A stretch of DNA of 64,000 nucleotides. Origin: Ceratotherium simum simum (Eukaryota; Chordata; Mammalia; Perissodactyla; Rhinocerotidae). The position numbers and the translations under genes are program-made. The stretch covers positions 2,013,278 through 2,077,277 of the forward strand of contig NW_004454217.1 in NCBI RefSeq assembly GCF_000283155.1, given 5' to 3'. Below, in pieces: positions 49,481-59,818 of the stretch (position 1 is the stretch's first letter; each line of letters begins with the position of its first letter). The notes beneath the pieces are model-generated. The model saw nothing but the letters and a program-made list of their open reading frames with translations, had not been told where the DNA came from and ran no database searches.

Positions 49481-50624
49481 TTAGATTCAAAAGTTTAGAC
49501 AAATGTATGAATGGTCAGAGCTGTTTCAGCTACTAAGAGAAATGGGCTGAGGCTGGACAGGAAAAACAATGCATATTTAGAGGCTCATCTGTTGAGGCTG
49601 CTGTTTGTGACAGAATCCTGGGTGGTTTGCATCTGACCAAGTGTCATGAATTTGTTATGGGAAATCTAGGAAAATGTAAGTCCTTTAAGTGTTTAAAATA
49701 AAGAGGGGGCCTAGTTATACGGATAACATAAGCACTGAGAAACTAAAAGGGAGCCGTGAAGCAAGCCGAGATGATCAGCAGCAGGAAAGGGTTACCACAG
49801 CCTAAGGGTTGATCTCGGGTAAAAGAAGCTGGAATCCTGATCAGTCTCTGGTGGGAAATGAGCTGGAGCCATGGAGGAGAAACACTCACTGCCAGAGATG
49901 CTGCGGGAAGGGGAGGCGAGCACAGGAGGTGTTTTTCTTCTTCTGTCCTCCCCTCAGTACCTTCCATTGCGGGAACCAAGCCAGTAGCAATTACGCTGGA
50001 CCTAGGAAATACAACCTGCAGGGGGCAGCACCTCTGGGATGCAGAACAGAACAGAGAGAGAGAACGGATCTCAGAGCAGCACTTGCGGTGCTTACCTGAA
50101 TACCTATGGATTGAAGTGAAGGGGGACCTTAGGAAACCAAACATGCTCACATCAAAGGGCTATCAGACTGCTGAGGAGGCCATCAGAAGCTTCTCTTGTA
50201 ACATTTCTCATGATACTCAAGAGTAATTTTTGTATTTTATAGGTGTTGATGGGAACTGTTGTCCTAGAACTAGTAATGTGTTCACGGTACTGTGGAGAGC
50301 AAGGCATTCACGTGATTTAATGATAGAGAACAAGCCTCTGGCATCATTTCTTGGTGTAATAGTGATGATTTCATTTTACTCCTCTCGTTATTTCTGTGAA
50401 ATCTCTTTCTTGAGTGGCATTTGGAAACTCCTTTTTGATATTTTTGTAGCAAACTCGGACTTCACCTTTGCTGTGCGAGATGACAGAGCAGGCCGGACAT
50501 GCACAAAGTTATAGATGGGAAACACCATGGCTGCCCTCTAACCCAAAGCCTTTCTTTGTCTGGGAGGGAGCTGAGGACCAGGAAGCTGAAATGATTAGCC
50601 TAAAGTCACCATAAAACCTTGTGA
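49481..50624. other. Single-copy or old-repeat DNA with overlapping open frames
   Basis: Frames are open on both strands at 49743-50226: 135 codons minus (49743-50150), 122 codons plus (49858-50226) and 96 codons plus (49809-50099). None gives a recognisable domain. The DNA is a little richer in G+C and resembles an old repeat ('cagtaccttccattgcggga'). No gene is called. A CTCF-like motif lies at 50015-50029. Confidence 0.4.
50015..50029 (+). promoter_or_regulatory. CTCF-like motif, plus orientation
   Basis: CCTGCAGGGGGCAGC matches the core pattern CCASYAGRKGGCRSY at 14 of 15 positions. Motif seen; occupancy is inference. Confidence 0.45.
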
Positions 50625-50758
50625 AGCCTTTAGGCCACCTACTTTGTGACCATGGGAATGTTTCTTAACCTCTTGAATTTCAATTTCCTTATTTATGTCA
50701 GAATAACAATGGTACCTACATCACAGAGTTTTTACCAGAATTAACTGAGTTAATCTGT
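50625..50758 (+). repeat. MIR SINE core and tail
   Basis: 'tttgtgaccatgggaatgtt', 'tcttaacctcttgaatttc', 'aatggtacctacatcacag' and 'gaattaactgagttaatctg'. The neighbouring hAT element has inserted in its tail. Confidence 0.82.
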
Positions 50759-50760
50759 AT

Positions 50761-50970
50761 CAGAGGTCAGCAAACTTTTACTGTAAAGGGCCAGATAGTA
50801 AAGTAAATATTTTAGGCTTCATGGGCCATATGGTCTCTGTCGCAGCTATTCAATTCGCCATTATAGAGGAAAAGCAACCACACATAAGCAAATGAGTGTG
50901 ACTGTGCTCCAATAAACTTTATTTACAAAAAGGAGTGCCAGCCCATGGACTGTAGTTTTCTGTTCCCTTG
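50761..50970 (+). mobile_element. hAT-type MITE, copy 2
   Basis: Starts CAGAGGTCAGCAAAC; contains 'ctgtaaagggccagatagta', 'attttaggcttcatgggcca', 'ctctgtcgcagctattcaat', 'ccaataaactttatttacaa'. Right end is worn ('tttctgttcccttg'). Flanks 50753-50760 and 50971-50978 (ATCTGTAT and ATCAATAT) match at 6 of 8 bases, as expected of an aged 8-bp hAT duplication. Confidence 0.9.
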
Positions 50971-50978
50971 ATCAATAT

Positions 50979-52410
50979 ACTTTGATATAATGCTTGATAC
51001 AGAATAAGGATTTAAAAATTTTACCTAGAATTATTATGGTTACTGTTATCATTACTGTTATTGTTACTATTATTTTTAATCTAGGAATGAAAGAAATCAT
51101 TCATATATTTAGCTTTTAAAAAATTAAACTTTCACTGGTTTCCCTTGGGCTCTATCCTGAGATTTCCTTAGCACCACTGGCAAGGTAATTTCCCCCATGT
51201 CTGGGCCATCCCTCTCCTGGACACTGTGAAGCATTCTGGAGAAGGCAGGTAGGCCTCTTCCTGGGAATGAGGTGCCCTATAACAGATCTGGAGGCTCTGC
51301 AAATCCCTGAGAACAGATCTCAACACTTCAGTTCCTGCTCAAGATCAGAGGTGCTGGATGTGTAAAATGAAACTGTTGTTTCCTCCTCTCATCCACACAG
51401 TACCATAGGCTGTGCAGCCAGTACAGAGAAATGCTAACCCAGATCTGTCAGTGAGAAGCCAGAACAGCAGTGTAGAAGTGTGTGGGCAGGATCGATGTAG
51501 AGATTTCGCTCTCCTGAGACCCAAATATAGGGCAGATTTAAAAAGTGCAGGCGATGGCAAAAATGTGTTAGGGTAATGCCTGAATTATCCTTTAGGACAA
51601 ATAGAATTTTCCATAGCATCTATTTCGTGATACAGCATTTCTGATGTACAACTGTTACAATAAAAAATTAATAGGATATATAAGGAAGAGATGAAAGTCT
51701 GGCTCTAGCAAGAATTTAGGTCATGGAGATCCTTGAAAAGCTCAAGTTACAGCAAGCAGCAAACCTGTTCTCACGGGGTCTCTTAACAGGTCTTCTTGGT
51801 CCTGTGGTTTGACTTGTTCCTCTGTGTTCTTAGGACCATAATAATTACTGATGAGACGCCAAAAATCACAGCCAGCTCCATAATAATGTCTATGTAATGA
51901 CTATAATATTGAAGGTAGCACTGAGTAAATGTGTGTTGCTGGGTCTGCTGCCACACTTCAACCAAAGGGCAGTTAAAGGAGACAGTGAGGAAACTATGTC
52001 TCTCTGGAATTTAGCACCTCAAAGCTTTGGGAGATAATTAATGGACATCTAGTCATAAAATAATATTTTTTTTGAGAAGAAAATGTCAATTTTTAATGCC
52101 ACTTGAAAATTCTTGGAGCAATGAGGAAAGGTTCTGCTTGCTACACAGTTTTAGAAAAGAAAGCATTGCTCATATTTAATGATTCTTCACTTATAAAATC
52201 TAGGCCCTTTCTGCTCATTCAGAAATGTGCTACCCAAAAGGGAGCACTTATATTGTAGTGTTTATGCTGTAGTTATTTTGACATATTAAATGAAGTTTAT
52301 AAAAATACATTTAAAAATGTTTTCTTTTAGTCTATTGCTGTGATCTGTTTTAGTATTTTTATGTTATAAAATGGGTTTCTAGAAATGAAGCTCAATTTAT
52401 AGCCTGGATC
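50979..52410. other. Single-copy DNA, no gene seen
   Basis: No repeat recognised. Minus frames of 60-71 codons at 51345-51619 and 51783-51965 have no recognisable domain. Confidence 0.42.
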
Positions 52411-52418
52411 CTATAGTA

Positions 52419-52639
52419 GAAGAGTTGGCAAACTTTTGTAAAGGGCCAGATAGTAAATTTTTTGGGCATTTCAAGTCATACAGTCTCTGTCACAGCTACT
52501 CAACTCTGCCATTGAGGAAGAAAGCAGCCATAAACAATATGTAAATGAATGGACATGCACTGTGTTCCAATAGAACTTTATTTACAAAAACAAGCTTTGG
52601 GTTAAATATGGCCTGCAGGCTGTAGTTTACTCACCCCTT
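52419..52639 (+). mobile_element. hAT-type MITE, copy 3, with 8-bp duplication
   Basis: Same family as the two other copies: 'gagttggcaaacttttgtaa', 'agggccagatagtaaatttt', 'ctctgtcacagctactcaac', 'gaactttatttacaaaaac', 'cctgcaggctgtagtttact'. Flanked by CTATAGTA (52411-52418) and CTATAGTT (52640-52647), 7 of 8 identical. Confidence 0.93.
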
Positions 52640-52647
52640 CTATAGTT

Positions 52648-53929
52648 GTTAAAAGTTTATTACCTCAAGAGGACTCATGTATTATCTGTAGTGTAGGAGC
52701 CAGTTAGTCATGTGAAAAATAACTGCATTAACTATAGATGTTCTAGAAGGAGGGCAGAATTGACTAATGCATCTATGAGGGATATTATACGTGTCTATTC
52801 CCAAAGATAAATTATGAGGAAACAGAAGATGATTCTTAGAATCAGAAATGTTGGGACATACAGAGAATTAGAATCACAAGTTATAAAGCTTTGGGATCTG
52901 AATTGCATTGCAGTGCAAGATTTTTGTATTCTTTTTACATCATTTTACTTATAGCCTTCCTTTGGTAATGTTACAGTAGTGTGCCCACTCCCCCCACCCC
53001 CCAAAAATTTTGTGACTAGTAATAACACTGAGGTTAGCCAGTCTCATGTGTTGTCATAAGTTGTTCCTGGAGGAATGAAGCACATCCTGTGTGACTCCAC
53101 TGAGAGAGGACTCTTGGAAGCTTGTGCTTGATTTCCTCCAGATTTTTCCCCAATGTGCCTTTTCCATTTGTTGATTTTCTTTGTATATTTTCACCGTAGT
53201 AGACCTTAGCCATGAGTACAATTATATGCTGAGTCATATGAGTCCTTCTAGGAAGTCACTGAAACTGGGGGTAGTCTTGGGGACCCCCAACATAGCCTCC
53301 CACCTTGATATGCCATGTTTTCCTCATGTAAGAGACTGAACTAGAGGATGGTCTTGCTATAGTATCTAATCTCTGGGAAGATGATTCATGCTCGGAGCAG
53401 TGGAAAAATTAATTTCTACAGGAAGTAAACACCTCAATGCTCTCCAGATACATTACTTTTTGAGTATTTTTGGGTGTTGAAGTATATCAACTATCATTGG
53501 TACCATTAGAAACAATATTTTCCTAGAAAATCAGTGCCTGGTATATATTAGGTTCTCAGATAAATATTTGTTGAATGAATGAATTTTAATCACGCTAGCC
53601 TTTGGGTCATTGGTATGTTTTCCACACTAACATATTGCTTTCTAGAAGGTCACTTCAGGGTAACTGATGGCAGCCCTGTGAATTTTTTGTTAGACATATA
53701 CCTTTTGATAAACACAGTAGCAAAATCTCCCAGAACCAAAACAGGCTGGACACATTTTAAAGTAAACACTGCAAACTCATTTTGACATTTCTTTTCTGGT
53801 ATGATAGTTATCATTCTTTCCAGTCTTCAAGTTTATGTGTTCACAGCGTTTTCACTTCACAACTACCAGCCCTTTTTTACAGTGACACCTGTGACACATG
53901 TCAGTTCAAATAAATGAATGTTTCCATAT
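52648..53929. other. Single-copy DNA with a short MIR/L2 tail
   Basis: A tail at 53527-53582 ('gtgcctggtatatattagg', 'ataaatatttgttgaatgaa') is typical of L2 or MIR3. Frames at 53034-53237 (-) and 53579-53785 (+) are unsupported. Confidence 0.45.
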
Positions 53930-54790
53930 CCACTTGCTCATTCACTCACATGTTTATTCAGCACAGGCAGTGAACCTGGCGAGGTGCCATGTGCTGGGCT
54001 AGATACTGAAGATTCAGACAAAAAACTCATGTTCTTTAGTTAGTTAGGCAGAAAACATTTAAAGAGATCGTTACATACAGGTATAGCAGACTTGTTTACA
54101 ACTAGGTTAGGATCATAAGACTGAGTAGTTGACCTTGGTGGAGTCTTTCCAGTTGAGATGGAAGAGAGAGAGAGTTAGGTTTAACAATTCAATAGCAAAA
54201 AGGAAAAACATTTTAAGGGAAATAGCATGTACAAAGGCCCAGAGACTTGAGCAAGTGTGACACATTAAAGGAAGAGCCACTGGCTGCCTAGAGAGTATTT
54301 ATTGAGAAGTAGCAGAAAAGTGAGGGTCAAACAGGGCCAAAAAAGATTCAGTGTATACCAGGCTAAGAAGCTGAAAATTACTCTATAGGCGGAGTGGCAT
54401 CATTGAATTGTATCAAGGAGGGCAAGTATATAATCATATTTGTAGTTTAAAAAGATCACTCTAGGAGAATTGGGAGAGTGGATTAAAAAGTGTAGAGACT
54501 GGAGGCAGGAAGACCAGTGACAATTGCAGTAATCCAGAGGGGAGAGTATGGAGAACTGAACTAAAGAGTGGCCCAGGAAACAGAAAGGAGGAGAAAAAAT
54601 GTGAGAGCTGTTTTGAAATGGGCCCCAGATTGATCGGCTGATTGGATATAATGTAAGGGAGATGATTCACAGAAGTTGATCGTGGGTATTTTTCTCAAGG
54701 AGAAGAAGTGAGTTGAAAGAAAAAGGACAGGCTCATTTTTGGCCAAGTTGAGTTTGAGATGTGGTCAAGCAACCAGGTGAGATTGTCCCT
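53930..54790 (+). repeat. Old mammalian interspersed repeat, second copy of the 42665 family
   Basis: 'ttgctcattcactcacatg', 'aggtgccatgtgctgggcta', 'tacaaaggcccagagacttg', 'agtttaaaaagatcactcta', 'gaggcaggaagaccagtgac', 'attgcagtaatccagagg'. Uninterrupted here. Minus frames of 61-73 codons in it are by-products. Confidence 0.65.
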
Positions 54791-54819
54791 TAGGGCCTGG
54801 GCAGTGACTTCTTTGGCAG

Positions 54820-55025
54820 GTACCACACATATTGTTAGATGTTTTTTATTTGTCTTCTTGTTTAATTCTCCTAAGATCTTTACGAGATGATAGGGAATGC
54901 TATATCTATTTTTCAATTAAGATGATTGAGGTTCAAGGAAATTTAAGTAATTTACGCAGTGTTACAGAGGGAGGAAGTGGTGGTCCCAGGACTTTAATCC
55001 ATATCTCCTTGACTACATTGCCTCT
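54820..55025 (-). repeat. MIR SINE, antisense
   Basis: 'cttgtttaattctcctaaga', 'tctttacgagatgatagg', 'gatgattgaggttcaaggaa' and 'agaggaagtggt'-like head region. The 83-codon plus frame is a by-product. Confidence 0.8.
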
Positions 55026-56297
55026 TACTCACTCTCCCATGCTGACTCATCTTTTTGGAGGGAATGAAAAGTTTCTGTGTTAATATGTGGGCTGACCCAC
55101 CTGAATGGACATATAGTTAATATCACTGGATTTTTGCACCAGAAAGCATTGAGTAGCTGTAAGCCTTTTATTTCCTTCTTATTTTTCATGGCATTGGCTT
55201 TTGACTACACATAATACCCTGTGTAATGTAAATGTGCTTAAAACAGAAGTAGTTTAAATGCAAGAGAAAATGCAGAAATAAAAAAGAAAATAGAGGAGGA
55301 AATAAATGTAAGATTTTTTCAGACTTTTTTTGCGATATTATAACAACACAAATAAAATCATCCCTCCTCTAGACAGTGGCTGGGGAGTAGGAGGACATCC
55401 TGTATGCACTTTTTCCAGTCCTCCCAGGTTGTAATATCAACTATAAGCTGAATTTTTGTGAATCAAATGGAGAAGCTATTCCCAGATTCTGTGATGTTTT
55501 CTGTTTACTTCTTGATCTTTGCAGGCATGAGGGGACATATTATGAAAATAGGCAGGATAGGGAAAGGCAACTGACATCATTCAACATAAAATATATAGCA
55601 CGCTACCTCCACTGTGGGCGTCGGTGGCCTTGCCAATTGCAGGGCAGTTAGATACATGTTTTTCTCGCTCCTTTTGAGTTTAGATTATGCTATTTCTGAG
55701 AATGGATGATTGTCTTGGGATGGCTTTGTGTACATGTGTATGTATATGTGACGATGTCCTCCAAAAATTATTTGCTTGATGCTTAGAGAAACAATACGGT
55801 CAATTCACATTGATAAGAAGTCCTCAAAGGAGACTGGCTTTAGCACACACAATCCATGCTGGACTGTTTAGCTAGAGCCTCCACGGTACTTCCTCTCTGC
55901 TCCATCCTCAAGTGATACTTTTGTAACATATTAAATAAATCAGATTTGGGAAATGCACAAATGGGTACTGGTCTGTTTACTTAGTACTTCTAGGAGAAGA
56001 GAGGTGGTCCCTGGAGTGAAATTGTCTCCACAGGAGGTGTGTGGGGTTTGATGCTGTGGAGAGTTCACGGTGCTCTCAGAGCAGGTGTGGAAGGTGGAGG
56101 GGCCAAGGTTTCTGTGCAATAGGGTCTCCTTGTGGCAACCTGATTGGAAGAAGAGCCCAGGGGACCTGTCTGAAAGTTGTGTCTGCCTTTCATATATGAT
56201 AAGGAAGCTATTTCCATTAAGGTTGTGTGTATAATTAGAATAATTTAATAAGAGGAGCTCATGGAGACCAACCCCACTTCAACTTGCACAGGTGTAG

Positions 56298-56301
<4 letters not shown>
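55026..56301. other. Single-copy DNA, no gene seen
   Basis: No coding region or named repeat recognised before the CA array. Confidence 0.42.

Positions 56302-56330
<29 letters not shown>
56302..56330 (+). repeat. (CA)n microsatellite
   Basis: About fourteen CA units in single-copy DNA, 60 bases before the ERE duplication. Confidence 0.97.
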
Positions 56331-56333
<3 letters not shown>

Positions 56334-56392
56334 CCACTGTGTGCAACTCAGTGTGGTCTTCAGGATGCGGGGAAACATTAGCAACTGGGATG

Positions 56393-56665
56393 TTAGGCTA
56401 GCCAGGTGGCATAGTGGTTAAGTTTGTGTGCTCCACTTCAGCAGCCCGGGGTTCGCAGTTTTGAATTGCGGGCGTGGACTGATGTACTGCTCATCAAGCC
56501 ATGCTGTGGTGGCGTACCACATACAAAATGGAGGAGGATGGGTATAGATATTAGCTCAGAGCCAATCTTCCTCAGAAAAAAAATGAAAAGAAGGAGAAAA
56601 AGATTGGCAACAGATGTTAGCTCAGGGCCAGTCTTCCTCACCACAAAAAAAAAAAAAAGAAAAGA
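56393..56665 (+). mobile_element. ERE SINE, copy 4, sense
   Basis: The only plus-strand ERE. Head 'gctagccaggtggcatagtg' with A-box-like TGGCATAGTGG (56407-56417) and a weak B box, 'agccatgctgtggtggcgta', two 'ttagctcag' tail units and an A-rich end. Flanked by 10-bp duplication AACTGGGATG (56383-56392 and 56666-56675). The 99-codon plus frame is a SINE artefact. Confidence 0.95.
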
Positions 56666-56675
56666 AACTGGGATG

Positions 56676-57234
56676 CATCCATGGGCGGACCTTCTAAAAA
56701 GACCTTCAGTCTTTTTCCCTTAGACTATAAGGAAAATCATACATATCATATTTCATTTGAAATTCTTTAACTTATTCCTTGCTCTTTTTAAGTTTCTCCA
56801 ATTATTCAGTAAAATCTGGAATATCTTGCTATCAGATTTGTGTGGTGGTGTCATAGGTAGAAGTGGAGGATGGCGATACAAAGACAAATCAGCAGGGAGG
56901 CCCATATACTTTGTTTCTAAGTAGGGACACTCTCACAGAGAGAAAGGAAGTGCAATTAATAAATATGCCATGACGACTGGCAAAAACCAGATTGTCTCAG
57001 GCAAACCAGTATGTATGGTCATCCTGAAAATGAGGCCTGCTTGTTTGGGGATGCCAGCCCTGCAGTGGACTCTGTCTGGTGGTAGCATTGCCTGGAAGGG
57101 TGCTGAGGCTGCGTTCTAGGCTGTGACCAACAGTGAAGAAAGTGAAGAAAGCTGTGGCTGAGTAGAGAGCCATGGCAGGAATTTGGAATCATAGTGGTCA
57201 ACCCTGACCCCTCTCCCATCTACTTTCCCTCATC
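56676..57234. other. Single-copy DNA with a possible DNA-transposon end
   Basis: Near 56945-57025 'gtctcaggcaaaccagtatg' followed by 'tatggtcatcct' recalls the end of a short DNA transposon; not resolved. No gene recognised. Confidence 0.4.
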
Positions 57235-57375
57235 TTTCCCAAATATACTAAAGGGATCATACGGTATTTGTCTTTCTCTGTCTGACTGGTTTAACCTACC
57301 ATAACGCCCTCTAGGTCCATTCATGTTGTTGCAAATAGCAGGATTTTCTTCCTTTTTTATGGCTGAATAGTATTC

Positions 57376-57424
<49 letters not shown>

Positions 57425-57775
57425 TTTATCCACTCATCTACTGATGGACACTTAGGTTGTTTCCATGTCTTGGCTAAATAATGCTACAATGAACATGGGG
57501 CTGTAGATATCTCTTTGAGATAGTGATTTCATCTCTTTTGGATATATACCCAGAAGTGGGATTGCTGGGTCATATGGCAGTTCTATTTTTAATTTTTTGA
57601 GGAACCTCCATACTGTTTTCTACAGTAGCTGTACTAATTTACGTTCCCACCAACAGTGCCGAAGGGTTCCGTTTCTTCCACATCCTCGCCAGCACTTGTC
57701 ATCTCTTATTTTTTTGATGATAGCTATTCTAACAGGTGTGAGGTGATATCTCATTGTAGTTTCTATTTGTATTTG
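57235..57775 (-). mobile_element. L1 LINE, inverted 5' segment
   Basis: Antisense L1 ORF2 end: 'tttgtctttctctgtctgac', 'ggctgaatagtattccagtg', 'atccactcatctactgatgg', 'gggattgctgggtcatatgg', 'cctccatactgttttctaca', 'ctaacaggtgtgaggtgata'. It has no 3' UTR tail of its own and joins directly the sense L1 3' end at 57776. Contains a long (TG)n. The 174-codon minus frame at 57620-58144 runs across this junction and is L1, not a gene. Confidence 0.93.
57379..57423 (+). repeat. (TG)n microsatellite inside L1
   Basis: About 22 TG units ((CA)n on the L1 sense strand), at the same L1 position as the array at 17642-17665. Confidence 0.98.
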
Positions 57776-58256
57776 CCTTTGATTTGACTTGCATAATGCT
57801 AAGTGAAATAAGTCAGACAGAGAAAGACGAATACTGTATGATATCACATATATGTGGAATCTGACAAAACCAAACTCATAGAGACAGATCAGATTTGTGT
57901 TTGCCAGAAGCAGGGGATGAGGGTGGGAGAATTGGGTGAAGGTAGTCAAAGGGTACAAACTTCCAGTTATAAGATAAATAAGTCCAGGGGATGTAATGTA
58001 CAGCATGGTAAGTATAGTTAACAATACTATATTGTATATTTGCAAGTTGCTAAGAGAGTAGATCTTAAAAGTTCTCATCACAAGGAAAACAACTTTGTAA
58101 CTATGGAGGTGATGGATGTTCACTAAACTTATTGTGATAATCATTTCAGAATATTTGCATATATCAAATCATTAGGTTGTATACCTTAAAGTTATACAAT
58201 GTCATATATCAGTTATATCTCAGTAAAACTGGAGAAAAAAATATATTAAAAGGAAG
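57776..58256 (+). mobile_element. L1 LINE, sense 3' end
   Basis: 'taatgctaagtgaaataagt', 'gtcagacagagaaagacgaa', 'gtatgatatcacatatatgt', 'gatgtaatgtacagcatgg', 'taaaaggaag' after an A-rich end. Shares a stretch around 'gtcagacagagaaagac' with the inverted segment on its left, so the two overlap by some tens of bases of L1. Confidence 0.93.
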
Positions 58257-59544
58257 TCATCTTTACACGGATTACAAAGGAAAGAGCTCTGGGGAAAACA
58301 TTGAAATAAGTGACCAGGGCAGCCAGTAAGTCAGGAAAGATATTCATATAGAAACCCTCATTTCATTGTGCACAGACTCTAAAAAAAGGATGAAGGAAAA
58401 TCTTTCCTTACATAAGCTTTCTTTTATTGCTTACTCCCCAGAGAAAGAGGATGAGCTGTGGTTTTCGAGAAGTTGGTGATTTAGTGGAGAAGTTGGTGAA
58501 CCGTGTACAAAGCTCCTTGTCTCCTTTCTCAAAAGGGGCCAGAGGTACTGGAGCATCTGGCAGCCGTGGGCACTGCCATCTGGTGACCCTGTTTGAATGC
58601 AATCATCCTCCACTTGCTACTCTGAAGGGAAGTACTTGTAACTTTCTCTCTAGAAAAGACAATTCCACTTAATATTCTTGGAAGTAGAGTCTGCCTTAGC
58701 AAGATAGGATTATTTTGTTTCCTTGAGTTTAGATCACAGAAATGGCTATAAAACTATTCATTTATAGGAACGGGCCACGACGATTTATATAGACAGAGGT
58801 CATTATAGTGATTCAGTGTTCCAATCATCTTGATAATGGATCCTAATTATTACACTCTTCTAGTCCCTAAAAGCAATTGCAAACGAGAATGAAAACCATT
58901 TGAGAACAAGAATATTATAATATTTCTATTTTTATCACAACTCTGATTTTTGAAGAAAAAAATAAGTTAGAACTGCTAATTATGCAAATCACAGATGACC
59001 TTGGGGCTGTTAGATGGACTGCAGAGGCAAGGCTGTTGTTAGCAATTGAAGGTTTATAGCTCTGAGTTCTGTAGAAGAATCTATTGGGAGAACAAGTCCT
59101 GGCTGCCAAAATCAGAGATTAAGAAGTGATTAGATTTCTTTCTTCTTTGAAAACTGAGACCCAAATTCAGCCCTCCTGCTTGCTCTTAAGGGAGCATTCA
59201 CCCCTCAGCCCTTGCTTTCTTATTGTCTTTCCAATATTATTGCTTCTGGTTAGCAACTCAAAGACAAGAACGTGTGGAATGGGCTGCTAAGTCCCCTGGC
59301 ATCTGCTAATAAAGGAGAAGACACTTGTGGTAGTAACTTCAGTCTCTCAGCAAGGAGCGAGGGCAGACTTCCCATCCTAACAGAATCTCCTCCAAAAACA
59401 AGAAGAGTGATTTCTGGTGTATACTGCAGCTTATCCACTTTCCTTTCTGTTTTTTCTCCTGCTTCCTTCTAAAATGTTCAGTTCATTTCTTTTGTTCGCA
59501 CACTACCTTCAATGCCTTTATTTCTTTCTTATTGCTTAGTCTAT
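58257..59544. other. Single-copy DNA with a CTCF-like motif
   Basis: No gene recognised. Overlapping frames at 58408-58672 on both strands (60-81 codons) carry no recognised domain. A CTCF-like motif lies at 58572-58586. Confidence 0.42.
58572..58586 (-). promoter_or_regulatory. CTCF-like motif, minus orientation
   Basis: On the minus strand TCACCAGATGGCAGT matches CCASYAGRKGGCRSY at 14 of 15 positions. Faces the motif at 50015-50029. Occupancy is inference. Confidence 0.45.
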
Positions 59545-59553
59545 TGATCTGTT

Positions 59554-59809
59554 ACTTTTTTTTTTTTTTGGCGTGAGGAAGATCAGCCCTGAGCTAACAT
59601 CTGATGCAAATCCTCCTCTTTTTTTTTTCCCACAAGGTAGATTGGCCCTGGGCTAACATCTGTGCCCATCTTCCTCTATTTTATATGGAACGCTGCCGCA
59701 GCATGGCTTGACAAACAGTGCATTGGTGCGCGCCCGGGATCTGAACCTGCAAACCACGGGCTACCGCAGTGGAGCGCGCGCTTAGCTGCTATGCCACCGG
59801 GCCGGCCAC
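59554..59809 (-). mobile_element. ERE SINE, copy 5
   Basis: Reverse-strand ERE with T-rich start, 'gatcagccctgagctaacat', 'gattggccctgggctaacat', 'gccgcagcatggcttgac', 'cgcgcccgggatctgaacc' and terminal 'accgggccggcc'. CpGs in the head are well kept, suggesting a young copy. Flanked by 9-bp duplication TGATCTGTT (59545-59553 and 59810-59818). Confidence 0.96.
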
Positions 59810-59818
59810 TGATCTGTT

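Noticed and set aside
57620..58144. Longest open frame (174 codons, minus)
   Set aside because: It runs across the junction of two L1 arms; the second half is antisense to the L1 3' UTR and the N- and C-terminal parts are unrelated L1 sequence.
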